From NCBI GenBank assembly GCA_033439265.1, contig JAVTVX010000027.1:3487001-3551000 (forward strand): a stretch of 64,000 nucleotides of DNA. Reading direction: 5' to 3'. The notes beneath the pieces are model-generated. The model made no database searches, had not been told where the DNA came from, and worked only from the letters and a program-made list of their open reading frames with translations. The DNA comes from Dillenia suffruticosa (Eukaryota; Streptophyta; Magnoliopsida; Dilleniales; Dilleniaceae). Below are positions 24,345-37,900 of the stretch, piece by piece. The translations under genes were made by a program, and so were the position numbers. Position 1 is the stretch's first letter. The number at the start of each line of letters is the position of its first letter.

Positions 24345-25660
24345 TAATTAAGTACGTAAAATATAAATTCAAATTATATAAATTTAAATATAAAATTATT
24401 TCACAATATTTATAATTATTGATTTTGAATGACCGTTAGAGACAAAAATTTAAAAGATATTATATATTTTATAAATAGTATACTATTTGCGATCGATATA
24501 AAATAATAATTTATTTTAAACTCATAATTATTCTTAAATTTTTTAAAATTCAGTTATAACTTTGGATTTTAATGGTTATTTAAGACTTCGGAAAATTATT
24601 TTACAACTTTCGTTCCCTCGGCTTTGATTTTATAATGATAAATCTTTAAATTTTACAAATTTTTAATTTTGATTTTTAGGTTTCATAATTTTTTAAAACC
24701 AAATCATAGAAAAAAAATTATAACCCTACCACATGTTTTAAAAATAAGAAAAACTTTTTTTATCTTTTTTTTAATACAAATGTACAAAATTAAACTATAA
24801 AAAATGTATAATTCTGATTTCTCTTTTTAATGGTCAAATTTTGTTTCTCACTATCTTATGTATACATGTACCAAGCAATTGAGTATATTAAATGTAAATT
24901 TAAATGATATAAAAATAAATATAAAATTTTTTGCGATGTTCTCTTAACATTGATTTTGAATAAGTGTCGTGTCGAAAACAAGAGAAGTAAGAAGAGAGCA
25001 GACGTGTATCTTGTAGATTAAATAAAATAGTTATTTTGATTCAAAACAATTGTAATTTTTCTAAACTTACAATAGTTTCAAAAAATTTTAAAAGTCGTTA
25101 TGACTTCCAATTTTAACGGTTATTTAAAATTTTGAAAAATTATTTTATAATTTTCCGTTATTTCAGTTTGATTTTACGATACTATCTCTTCCAAATTTTT
25201 TAAGGTTAAATTATAGAAAGAAATCTGTAATTTTGTTTTCTATTTTTAACGATGGCAAAACTCCTTTTAGCAATAAGCAAAACTTCTTCTATCACATTTT
25301 TACATACGGTGCACAAAGTAAATAAATTTATAAAATTTAAATTTAAATTATATAAAAATAAGTATAAATTTATTTCACAATGTTCTATTAGTATTGATTT
25401 TAAATAAGTGTTAGAAATGAAAGAATCGGAAAGGCGGTGTTTTATACACCAAATATAATAGTTATTTCAATTGGGGATAAATCTGTTATTCGACTCTAAA
25501 TTTGCAATTTTTTCAAAAATTCTTAAAATAATATATTATGACTTTTAATTTGTTTAAAATTTTTGAAAATTATTTTATGATTTTGCCTCATTTCGCTTGA
25601 TTTTATTAAGAAAATTATTTAGATTTCACAAAATTTGAAATTCAAATTGTAGAAAGAAGA
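24345..25660. repeat. Three diverged tandem units of about 430-535 bp
   Basis: Units begin near 24345, 24881 and 25313. Each carries, in the same order: an AAATT(C/T)AAAT-TATATAAA block; 'TTTTTCACAATRTT' or 'TTGCGATGTTCT' followed by 'ATTGATTTT(G/A)AATRA'; then 'TTATGACTT..AATTTTAA' ; then 'GAAAATTATTTTA' with a T/C-rich continuation; and finally 'CAAATTATAGAAAGAA'-like sequence. The third copy is truncated. There is no coding capacity. This may be a degenerate satellite or a tandemly duplicated transposon. Confidence 0.6.
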
Positions 25661-26375
25661 TAATTAGGCATTTATTGTTTCATTATATGGAGCATTTAAT
25701 TATTTATTATAGAATCATTTATGTCATGTAATTAAGTAGATATTAAAAATGACTAAAATTCTTAATTGACCGTCATTTAAATAATTTAAAATTGTGAGAT
25801 ATTCTAATTTTGAGTTTTGCTTCTTTCTCCTTATCAGACAAAAAATAAGTAAAAATAGAAATATAAAATGCTAATAATGTACTGATAAAATCTTGCTTTT
25901 GAAAGATTTAATTTTCTAAGCTATATTGATCCAAACAAAGTTAATTAATAATATACATACATAATGAAGTAAATTTCAAATATGTAATTATTGTATCATT
26001 GGACATATTAAGCTGACAGACAAAAAATAAACGTAATGAAAAATTAGTAATATATAATTTTCACATATCACGAGCTCCGGAGAGCTAAGTATTCATTCAA
26101 GACAAATTTCATAAGTATATCCAGCTCGAGACATAATTATTATTTTTATGATGAGATACATTATGCTAAAATACTAAACAATTAAAAAAACTCATAATAA
26201 TCATACAAGACAATTTTTTAAATCAAAACTTAAAATTTCAAATTGGCAAAGTATTTATTGTGTCTATTTAGAGGTTTTTAACTTTTTTCTTTACATAATT
26301 ACGGGGATTATTATAATATTTAAATAATCAAATTTCATTTTAATAGTCCTAAAAATATAAAAATCAGGATAATTA
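25661..26375. other. AT-rich intergenic DNA, nothing identified
   Basis: No repeats beyond simple AT-rich words and no open frame of note. Confidence 0.6.
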
Positions 26376-26825
26376 GTGTCCGTTTGGTAGAGTTTTTTTC
26401 AATTTTTATTTTCTTTATAAGGAAAAATCCCGTCAAACGGGATTTTTTAAAATCTAAAAAAAAAAGAGTTTTTTTTTTTTTTATAAAGAAAATTTTGTGA
26501 AGTAACTTTTAAGTAAAAGCTTTTGCTCCTTTTTTTTAATGTTTTAGTTTTTTCAAAAATTTATATTTTTTTATTTTATTTATATTCTCACATAATTATT
26601 TTTATTTTATTAATATTCTAATTTAAATGATATAAAATTTTAAATATATCAATTAATTTTTAATTTTTAATTTTTAATTTTACTTTAAGAGTAAAAAAGT
26701 AAAAAAAAAAATTAATTACTTTATTTCAAAAATAAAAAAATTAAATAACTTTTAATTTTTTTTAAGTAATTAATTTTTATTTTTTCTTAAAAAAATAATA
26801 AAAAAAATCCGATCAAGCGGGTAAC
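26376..26825. mobile_element. MITE-like element with a perfect internal hairpin
   Basis: The left end GTGTCCGTTTGGTAGAGTTT and the reverse complement of the right end, GTTACCCGCTTGATCGGATT, match at most positions, including CCG.TTG and the following T-run. The interior is AT-rich and non-coding. A perfect inverted repeat, AAAAATCCCG (26423-26432) and CGGGATTTTT (26438-26447) with a 5-base loop, lies near the left end. 'GTCCGTTTGG' ends are widespread in plant MITE-type repeats. Target-site duplication was not resolved. Confidence 0.5.
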
Positions 26826-26994
26826 AAAGCGAAAAAAAAGATGAAAATCGTGACAAGGGGGCCGTTGTTCTGTGTTATTTTATTTTATTTTTAATGCCTT
26901 TTGAAATAATTGGAGAGAGAAATTATTATTGTCTTAACAAAATCCGTGAATGAAGTACCTAAACTTTACAGGGTGGAGCAGGGGAAAACGCTAC

Positions 26995-27119
26995 AGTGCG
27001 CCGTGATGCGCACTCAAGCATTCGCGTTCCCACGGTTTGTACCCATGGCAATATTCGAGATTCGGATGTTACCCTTCAAACTTAAAATGGGGGGCGCAGT
27101 GCGCATCAAAGCGCACTGC
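26995..27119. other. Pair of GC-rich hairpins with shared arm sequence in an AT-rich desert
   Basis: Two perfect inverted repeats: AGTGCGC (26995-27001) with GCGCACT (27008-27014), 6-base loop; and GCAGTGCGC (27096-27104) with GCGCACTGC (27111-27119), 6-base loop. Both use the same core, so either left arm can pair with either right arm. They lie in a roughly 350-bp GC-richer block (about 26950-27310) that contrasts sharply with its flanks. An open frame of 125 codons from 26910 crosses the block but shows no recognisable protein signature. Confidence 0.75.
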
Positions 27120-27329
27120 AGAGACATCCAAATGGTTTTCTCTGTTGGCTTACGGTTCCGGTTTCGTCCATTTACTCGTCCGGTTCCGCAGTCAAAAGCG
27201 AGCACTCGCGGGGGAACTAATCGCTATCACCCCATGACACGTGGAAAAGGTTACTTCGGTAATTTTGAGTTTGTTGCTGCGATGTGATTTGATCTGGATT
27301 TTGTCACATGAAGTCGAAGGCAAGTACAC

Positions 27330-30300
27330 GAGGCACACTTGTGTCACAGGGGTTAATTTGTGGTGCTTTGCTTGCTACCATAAAATATTTTATCTAAATT
27401 ATATCTGATTTTAGTTATATTTAATATATTTTAGATAAAATTGTTATGTATCTATTAGTTATAACTTTTAGAATTTATTATAATTTCTTTTATTACATCG
27501 GTTGTCACGAGGGGATACTTCCGTTCCGGATTTCTCATACAATTTCTTTTATTATATTTTTTTTATTACTTGAACCCGAAATCACCATGTTAGAGAATAA
27601 AAATTATGACTACTAATTTGTCCCATTCAATTCCAAATTTTTAGAGTTTATATATTGCATCCCATGTTATCATAATTTCACAAAATTATTAGGCATCTAA
27701 AATTGATTTTTATGGTATTTGAATCATAAATATTGAATTTTGAAAAAAAATTATTATAATTCTATCAAAATATAATAAAATAACAAAATTCTTCACAATT
27801 TAAACCTCCTAAATGTACTTTGGCTTATCTTTATTATATTCTATTCAAAATTTCAGGGTTTTAAAAAATATACTTCTACTTAAATAATTATAATTAAGTT
27901 TGAATTTTAACGAAATTCGTTATCGTAATTTTATAGTACATTATTTTTCTTAGTAAAATTTAATTGATTTATTCACTTTCGTCAAAAATGTCTTGCTATT
28001 TAATAGAACAAGAAGTTCTTAGCGTCATAATTACATTAGTTGTTATATTAATTGTCTCTTCTTATTATTTTGCTAAATGAGAGGGAAAAAAAAGCATTTG
28101 CAAGTTCAGGATGTGACCAATTTATTTTCATCTAGTAATTTAATTGTCTTCTTATTTCCAATGCTAAAAAAAAAAAAAAAAAAAATTATGAGATGGTGCA
28201 AGAAAGAAACCTAAAGGTTTATCAATCTTCACATCCATGCTTAAAGTTGAAATTGAATAGAAAGAAAAAGTTAGATATCATATAATTATATTAATCGATA
28301 AAATTAAAAAATAAAATTAATTTTAAATTTGTTGAATTTAAATGAATTTATTGAGTACACACAATAATTCACAAACGGGTATCAAGCAGATCATGATAAA
28401 CATAGTTTATGGGCTTGAAACTGCTCTAATAAAGTTTAAATGGTGATTTTTTTTATTACAATTCTATCTGATAATTCTGCTATAAAATATTAGATCATTG
28501 ATTTAAGTTCACTCGTTGAAAATTAAGAATGTCATTTTCATTCGCCCTCTTATTACTTATTAAAACCAAATCAACTGGTTTTGATTTGCATAGTGGAATA
28601 GTCAAGAAGAATAAAAATTGTGAACCTTCTAGCTCTTTATACTTTGAGTACATTAAAGGAATATAATATGCATAATGCAAGCGCAAGCTGTGTTGCAAGC
28701 CGTGGGCTTAAGAGGTTTGCTGAGCTAATGTTGGCCAACTGATATTACCTCTAAGTAGCATCTAAATATTGAAAGGCTCTTTTCAAGCTTATCTCAGGAC
28801 CGCTATTTAATATGTTTGAATTTGAACTATGCCACTTTCTTGCTAGGGTTTTCCCAAGGTTCTTTTCAAGCTAATCTTAGGACCACCATTTAATATGTTT
28901 GAATTTGAGGTATGCCACATTATTGCTAGAGTTTTTGCCTTTTAATTGTTTGTGGGGACGGTGGGCGTAGTGGGATTTTTTTTTTTGTTACATAGGATCA
29001 CAAAAATCATGAAAATATTTAAGCTTATAAAAATTCAAATATTGAATTTTGAAGAAAATATTTAAGTAAAAGTTAATTACCATTCAAATCTCCATACAAA
29101 TATACCCCCGTAGCGTCCTTTGAGCACTGTGGGGATGTTTGTTTACTTTTTCTATTTTCTTTTTATAAATAGCAAGTTAATAAATTTAAACTATATACAT
29201 AATAAATTAGAATCAGTAATTGATAATTAAATATAACATATAAATCTCGTAGTAGTTTAGAAATTATTAAGATTTAAATGTTGAAAGTTTAGAATTTAGA
29301 AGCAAGTGCTCGATGACATTGAAGCATAGCCAAAGCATCTGCCTCCAAAGCTGCTTCCACCATTCTTTAAAGCGCACCAAGAATGGAGAAATACTTTCCG
29401 AAGTGGCATGCTGTATGTAGGGCTGGTTCTTGGTTGATGAATTTTAACATTGGACACATTTCCATCATGATGTTCCTATGAAAGGAAGGAAGAATGGGAG
29501 TCAAATTCAATAGTTGTATCCACTACATTCCTTTAGATAACAAGTTTCACTTTCGCTTTGTGCTCCATAAGGCCATATTACTTCGATCAAGCATGGGATC
29601 TCTGCTAACCCTGCCGGAGATGGTTTGTGATTGAAAGAGACTAAAACTCATAATTTTGCCTCCTAGCATTATAATGGGCAAGGAGAAACCCCATCAAAAT
29701 TGTGACATTTATTTACACTTTCTCTCTCTTTTTCCTTTTTTTTTTTTTTTAATTTTTTATTTAGGGTATTATGTTGATGCCCCGTGATACTTGTCCTCCT
29801 GTGCCTTGATAAAATGAGCAATGGATACGTCAACGATCACGAGTTTATTGGGCTTCGAGCCCATGTGTCACGGTGAAATTGAAATAGGCCATCCTGAGCC
29901 GAATAAGATGGCTGGTCTGCCCATATCAATGGCAATGTCTCTGTTGACGCTGACGCCCTCCTTTCATCGACAAAAAGCGCAAGGTCCGAGGAGACCAGAG
30001 CATGGTCACAATTTTCTTCTGCTAACGCCAAAATCTAGAATCTAAATTTTATGTAACAAAAAATAAAAAGACAAAAATTAATATCTCTCTTATGAACAAA
30101 ATTCATCGATGCATATACATATATACATGCCGAGAAAAATAGAAATAATATTATTTCCAAAAAATTACAAAATATTCTGATTTGTTAATTAATAACTTTT
30201 TTTGGCTATTTTAAATTAAATATTCTGTACTTAACGAAATATAAATTATATAAAAATATATAAACATGTCCATTCCATACTTGCCCAATTTGTGATGATG

Positions 30301-31700
30301 AATACCAATTTCAAGATATATAAATAACCAAATTAATCCAGTGTTATTATATTAGCTATTATATTGATTTTTCGTCATGCTTTTAAAAAAAAAAAATCCA
30401 CAAAACTGTCCTTGGTGTGCCAATAACTTTTCAAAAATTTTAATATTTTTTAAAGTTTAGCTCAATTTATCACCCAAGTAATAAATACCAAAAAATATGA
30501 TAACCAAAGAGCTTATCCCATTTGCACCAAGAAAGCACTTGAATATCTCTTGGTAACTTGAGATTAACGATTCGTGATGTATTTCAAATTTATAATGGTA
30601 TTCTATTTTTTAAAAAAATATTTGAAAATGAAGATTATAAAAATAAGGCGACAGAGTAGTCTAATTAATTAGACAGGATACTCAGCAATAACTCAAGTTG
30701 TAGAGTTTTTTTATTTCTATTCTTTTTTCGATTCAATTTCGTTTGTTTACATATTTTTATATATAAAAAAAAAATCTGCATTAAGTAGGTGGTACATATC
30801 AAAAGCATTATTGTCTCATTTTTTTTTTCCGACAAAAAAGAAGGATTCAAGAATAAAGATCACAGTATCATGCCTATCTCTCCAAGAATCGGATCATATA
30901 TATATATATTTATTAAAGAGGACGAGGATAAGATTATAGTTGGGTTCTGGTTATCTAAATAATTACAATAACTAAAATCTCACCTGATAATAAAAATTAT
31001 GAATTTAATTTTCTCTAATTGAAATAAGATAAGAAAAGACGCATATATCTATAAATAATCGATCAAAATATCATATTTATATAATTGTTAATAACAACAT
31101 ATGAATTGTTTTGTATAATGATATAGTTAACTAACAATTACACTTGAAATTCATTAATTTTCAAATAAAATTAGTGTGAAATATTACTTAGAGATTATAT
31201 AAAATATTTTTATTTAAAAAATATTCGATAAATATTTATTATTCTGATTTAGAATTATGTCTTCAATGATACTTGCAATGTAATGACCAATGATAAAGAG
31301 ATCGATCGTCTCCGAACCCTTTCCTCGCTTATAGCCAAGTACCAATTAATTGTAACAAAAACTATTGCTTTGTTAAAATTAGAATAGCAAAGAGAAGTAT
31401 TAATTATCATATAATTATTTATATCGAATGGTAAGTTTTTATTTTTTGTTATGATTAATAAAATTTAATAGTAAAAAGTATAAAATTTAAATAATAAAAT
31501 TAGTGAAACAATGTTCTAAAAAATTAAAGTTTATATAATTATTGGATTAATCAAATGAAATCTAATTGATTTGGACATAACCATGGGATTATGCTAAAAA
31601 TATAACCACGAATTTGTAAAAATAGAAGCTTCCCCAAACCAAAAACACAATCTCCAACGATCGACAAAATTTTGAACAGTTGCCTGATATTTACGCTAAC
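27330..31700. other. Gene-poor intergenic stretch
   Basis: AT-rich throughout apart from a less AT-rich patch at about 29290-30040. That patch has short open frames on both strands, but I could not tie them to a family. One short tandem duplication at 28775-28936 is listed separately. No exon or RNA gene could be supported. Confidence 0.5.
28775..28936. repeat. 83-bp tandem duplication
   Basis: 28775-28857 and 28858-28936 align throughout: both have 'TCTTTTCAAGCT', 'AT(T)TAATATGTTTGAATTTGA', 'TATGCCAC' and 'TTGCTAG(G/A)GTTTT'. Divergence is modest. There is no coding role. Confidence 0.85.
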
Positions 31701-31981
31701 CCTAATTTTTGAACAATCACGTCTTTAGCCTGAAATCAAAGCCATTACCATTTTTTAGGCCTTAAAATTAGATGTTTGATGACGTGTCAATAAATCATTG
31801 GTCGAACGCGAAATATATGTAGGACCGACCGATTCATTTTGCTATTAGGTTTTGTATTTTTGAGGGTTGGCGGTCATTCTCCAATTTTCACAATTTCGAA
31901 AAATTTCGAAGCTCTCTCTCTCTTCGCCAATTCTCTCTCTAGATTCGATTCACGACCCAAGTGCGCTCTCTCTCTGTAGCG

Positions 31982-34900
31982 ATGAGGAAAGGCACGAAGA
32001 GAAAGACGACTTCGCAGAAGAAGGAAGTTGAAGAGAAAGCTAAAGAAGAGGAAACACAGACAGAGACAATGGCAGGCACAAGTCAAGCTCCGAAAAGAAC
32101 TGGGAGGACTAAAGATTCTAAACCGAAGTCCGAGCCTGAATTTTTTGAGGAGAAGCGTAATCTTGTAATTTTTTCTACTCATTTTCTCTCTCTACATTAC
32201 AGTGTTGTAAATTTTTTGTTTGTTTTAATTTGGTGTTTCAATTGTTATGTGCACTTTGTCTTAATGGACATGTCATGAAAACCCTAAAAGTAGAACAGAA
32301 GTAGATGGGCAGTTGTTGTTATTATTATCATCATGTGTGTGTGTCTATATATATAATATATTATGTCTTTTGTTATATCCACACACACACACATATAAGT
32401 TTTGTGCTTTGTCATTGCTCATTGCCTCATATATATAACTAAACGCATTTTTTGACGTTGTGATTAGATAAACCCTAATCTAACACCTGTCCTTATTTTT
32501 CTATTTGTCTAAATTGGTTATCGGTGCATATATGAGTTTTTAGGGTTTTTTTGTGGGTTATGTATTTCTTATTATATTGTTTGTTAAATTTGCAGGAAGA
32601 TCTATGGCAGGCTGCGTTTCCTGTTGGCACTGAGGTCTGAGCTTGCTTATAATTTTTGTGAGTGTGTATATCTATGGTTATCTGGTTTTTGATTTGGTTA
32701 ATTCTGATTTTTTTTTTTTTTTACTTCAGTGGGATCAGATGGACTTAATTACTAAGTTCAATTGGAATTTTAAAAATTTAGAAGTAAGTGGCTCAATTCA
32801 TATTTTCTCATCTTTGATGAACTATTTGTGATTTTATCATTATTTTATTTGTATAAGGGCTAAGAACTGATATAAGGTTCAAATTTGTACCAGGATGCAT
32901 TTGAAGAAGGAGGAGCGCTACATGGAAAAAGAGTTTATCTTTTTGGGTGTACGGAACGTAAGTAATTTGTATGGTATATCTGTTGTGGATAAGATTGTAG
33001 GGTTTTGTTGTCTATGTGCTAAAACATGAACGCCATCTTCTGCCTTATTTTCTTCCTGTAATTTCTTCTATCTGTTTGAGATGGTTGAGGCTTGTTGTTG
33101 GTCAAAATTATGCCCATTCACTATTAAAAATTTATGCCATTACATCTCAAACAGGAACAGAAGATAGTGGGTATGGAGTTTTGGCGGATGTTGCTGGTTA
33201 TTTTAAATAATTAATCTTTACCTTTCTGTTGCAGGGGAAAAAAACTAGGTTTTACTTTGACAAATCTAGTAGAGTATAGATGCCCTTGAAATATGCAGGT
33301 TGCACAGGAAAGAATCTATTTGAACGGCTACTAGTACTAAATGAAGTAGATGCTTTTGTCAGAATCTTCTTTTTTTTTTTGCCTTTGTACCTTGGGTTAA
33401 TCCGGTCGTTGTTTGGTCAAGGGTGGCTGAATTTATTTCTAAGATGAAATTGGTATTACTGTGAGATGCTGTTATTGATGGAATTCAATTTAAATGGATT
33501 CAATATTGGTGTTATATTGCATGATAGGTTGATTGGCCACTTTGTGCCCTAAAAGGTTGTTTCTTTGACACGTTTTAAGCATTTAAAGTTTCAAAAATTG
33601 AACGTTTGACCTTAAAAGGTATCAAATTTGTAAATTATTACCTTTAACTATTTTTATTCGTGTATTTAAAAGGGAAAGAATCTATGATATGCGATGCTGA
33701 ACGCCAAATCTAGTTATAATGTTATTGCCTTTTAAAATGCCAAGTGAAACAAATGTTCTCTCCCCATTTTTATTCATGTATTTATTGCATTCATTTTTGG
33801 CTCCCACCAAAACTTTGGCACGTTTGTCACGTGCTTTGCCTCATGAAATTGTAAACACAGGACATGCCATGTATGCTTGGAACTAATACTGTTACATTTA
33901 TTTTTAAGTGTTCATTGTGTATTTTGTGTTTGAAACCCATAGACTCTTATTTTAAGTGTCTGTATTTGGTAGCTTGCAATAATGATTTATACAGCCGAAA
34001 GTGATGGATCCAAACTCTTGCTATATGATGTTAATGTTTGTTCATTGTTGTTCCTTACCTTTTGTTTTGTGTTGTTGCAGCACAAATGGTTCCTTTCAAG
34101 GGTGAATATAAGATAACAGTCATCCCAGTGGTTGTGGCTGTAAGTTACAGCATTCGTCTTTTTATTTTATTTTAATATGAAGTGTTAACTTTCCATTTGG
34201 AGTTCATAGGAATTGCTTCCAATCAACTTTCATTTTTTCCACTTTAAGCAAGTCAACTATTCTTCATTTGTCATTCCGTACATATTTTCTCTATAGATCT
34301 TTGTCCATGCACCATGCTAATAGATTTTGAGATGAACTGCTTTAGAAACTCTGGCATTACATTACATTGTTAAGTAAATGATGCAGGGCAACTAGGATAG
34401 TACTGCCTATAAGTAAAAAAATGGTGTCTAACGGTGGTGAAATGAGTTGTAAATGAGGATCAAAATAGATGCTAGGGACAAAGGTTGAATTTATTACAAT
34501 TTAGGGAATAAATGTTGAATTATTGAGATAAGGTTGAAATTTCTGGACAATGCGTGGATGTAGAAACAGAAATAGGTGAGGATACCATGAAGGGGAAATC
34601 CTAGGCAAACTTGCCCTTTCATAAATGACCGAATAAGTGACTCTTATCTATTAATTATTTCACTCTATCTTGTAGTTAGATTTTACTCCACTGATGGTAA
34701 TCATAAATGTTAGAAAAATCTCATCATGATCTTAAACTTTCTTTAAAAACATATCAATCATTACTGTGAACACAATTAGACTCGACATCACAAAATGGGA
34801 ACTTTCTAAGAAGCAAGAACTATAAGATAAAAAAAGCTCCAACTTTGAATTTGTTAGGAATTTAAATAGAATGGTGAAATCTTTAAAATGGAAGAATCAA

Positions 34901-37900
34901 TAAACATAAAAATATAGGAATGTATAAAAGACAAGTTCTACCCTTTTTGGAATTATAAATTACTACATATATTTAAACATTTAATTCCTACCAAGAGAAT
35001 TCTCTTTTTGTCCAAAAGGACCCTTTCTTTGTATGAGAGCTATGCCCTTTGCCGTAGATTCTCAAAGAGAAGATTTCTTCTCCAAGCGATGATCACATGG
35101 TCAGTATTATAAATAGAAATCACAGTTCTTTGAATTTATAGGTTAACTTGTTTCTATGTTAAATTTGACAAAAAAAATTTATCAAGCTGGAGAATGTTTA
35201 CATATTTTTCTGAGACGATATTCATAAATATGACTTTAAAGTTTTTGGGCATAGTTTTGACCATGATTCATGTAAATCATGAATACCTTAACAACTTTGC
35301 TCGTTGTGGTGTATAATCCTCAAGGACTATGTTTCTTTCTGACCTATTTTATTAAATGACTTGCTGGAAAGACCAAATATGTCAATATTTTCTGTTATTG
35401 GCATAAATATGGTGATCTTATTTAAAAATTATACGTTCTGATGATTTTAGATATCATGCCATTTTTGCCTTGTCTCATTTCCTTATTTTGTTTCTTTTAC
35501 TAGCTTGTTGAATTTTTTCTGCCTGAAGGAATTTTATGATTGTAATGATTGTCGTCACCATCTAGATTGCTCAATTCTTGCTTGTTCATTTTCTCCTTTT
35601 GTGTTTCTTCCCAAACAGGTTGTATCACCTTTCCCACCTTCTGATAAAATGGGAATTAATTCTGTACAGCGGGAGACTGAGGAAATAGTGCCAATGAAGC
35701 AAATGAAAATGGACTGGGTGCCCTACATACCTTTGGAGAATAGGTATCTCGTTCTCGTTGATCAACATCCTTTATTACTATTGTTGTTGTTGTTGTTTTA
35801 TCTATTTGTCCTTCTGGATACAGGCTTTGCTTGACATTTAAGTAATGTCCTTGTCAGTGGTTTTTAGGCAAGCAGTTGATGTTGATTTTTCTCTCGTGTC
35901 TGTAGGGAAAGCCAAGTTGATAGGCTGAAGTCGCAAATTTTTATCTTGAGCTGCACTCAGAGAAGGTCAACTACAGGACTGAATCTGCAATTTTTATTGT
36001 TACCATATGGTGTTTGCCAAATCCTACTTTTGGTGTCTCTCTTTTATTCATATAAAATGTTCCATTAAATTAATTTTGGTTGTTATTTTTATTTAATCTT
36101 TGTTTGGGTGGAGCTATTTACTTTCTTCATTGTTTGATCAGAGTCATCTACTCTTGATATGTGTAAGTTGTTGACTTGGTTTGTTTATGTGGTTTTTGTC
36201 CAAATTTTCTACTTGATGGCATTTCTGTCTGAATATAAATTCTGCATGCATTGTGTTGTTTCTGTACTAGACTTGTGCAATACCTAAGCTGTAGGAACAA
36301 AAAGTTTATATGAAAATTTGAAAAGTTGTCTTTAATGGTATATGTCCTCTTATTGTCTCATAGTTCTTTATTAAATCTGTTTATTTAATTATATGTGCTT
36401 ATTATTCATCAAAAAAATTATATGTGCTTAATTTATTTATTTTTTTTGGGGGGGGGATTTTCGTTATTCCTCTTCATTCCTTACTAAGGGAGGATCCATT
36501 TTCATAGACTGCAGTTCTACTTTGACTAGAGACATCAAGGAATGCACTTTGAACATTTGAATTGTTAAGTAAAAATGCAGAATGAAAAGCAAATCAGTCT
36601 AACTACAACTTTGTTCTTGCAATCAATTCAGAAGTGCTTGTAAATAGTATGATAGGGTACATATGTGGGATCTGAGTGTAACTAGGATTAATTTATATAT
36701 CAAGGCCCTAGTCCAATCAAGAAAGGTGTAAGATGAGCAAGTATAAATATGGAAAGAGGATAACATGTTTATCATGCTGTGCTTTTTCTTTAGTCATCTT
36801 GCTTTCTCAACTTGAAGAATTTTATTCACTATATGATGCATTGGCTTGTGAGATGCTTTTAGGGAGTTATTGGGGGTGATGAGAATAGGCAACTTGCATG
36901 CGATGGTACAGTTATGCATGATACTGGATTTGATTAGATTTGTGCATTACGTGAAGTGTATGGCTCAGATGTTTGTAACCATTACTCCTAGATGAAAAAT
37001 GAGGGCTGTTTATCATTTAAACAAGAAAATAAAGGTTTTAACTTGTGTCAACACCATTTCTTTTTCCTTAGCATGCTTAGTTTTAAGCCATGCCTAATTA
37101 AGGACTTGAGTTCCTGGTTTTGGGGGTGGGGAGGGGGGCTGTTATGATACATCAAAGAGATTAAATGAGGGGGGCATTGACTTTATATGGTTATGTTCTG
37201 GATCATGTACATTTCAATGTCTGATATGGGAGTTTCTATGGTGCCTCAATTTTTAAACCCATAGGGATGAAAGGGAAATTAATGTGGCATGTTCATGTAA
37301 TTATATTATGCTACAGATTTTTGCAATTAGAAAATACTTAAGGTGCAGGGGAGCTACTTGGATGATGGAAGGGGTAAGAGGAAGGACGAGGCCAGAAAAG
37401 TTGGAATATATAATAAGTGTGAAGTGAGGGACTTTTTCCTTCCTGCTTTTTGAATAGGTAAAGAAAAGAACCCTTATAGAGGTGACGAGAGGTATAACAC
37501 AAGTGAAAATTTCTGCTTGTGGGGTTGATGGAACACACAGGAGACATATGGAGGACCCTTGGTGGTTGCTGTGGGAAACTTTGAGGTAGCTCCTAATTCT
37601 GATTTTGCCCTCTTGTAAAAGAATTTTAAGGTAGCATCTTCATGATGCAAACATGAGCTTCATTATGCAGCAGGGTGGGGAGTAAACTTGTGTAGAGTAA
37701 TTGGTGTCGAAGAAGTTGAAAACAAGATGATGTTTATGCTAATGTGGAGGTATGGGGCAGCTATTCTGCTCTAAGAAATGTTTATGTTCAGCCATTGGCT
37801 AAGTTGAGAAAACCGGTCTACTCCCTGGCAATGGCTGTGAATCTGAAAACTATTATGATTAACACGAGGGGCATATGTGGGGATTTTGACACTGAATTGT

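Noticed and set aside
26910-27287. 125-codon frame across the GC-rich hairpin block
   Set aside because: It has no domain and no splice or leader context; the open frame is likely a side effect of higher GC content.
29821-30045. 74-codon plus-strand frame and its antisense partner
   Set aside because: Both strands are open, neither has a family signature, and no neighbouring exon could be joined.
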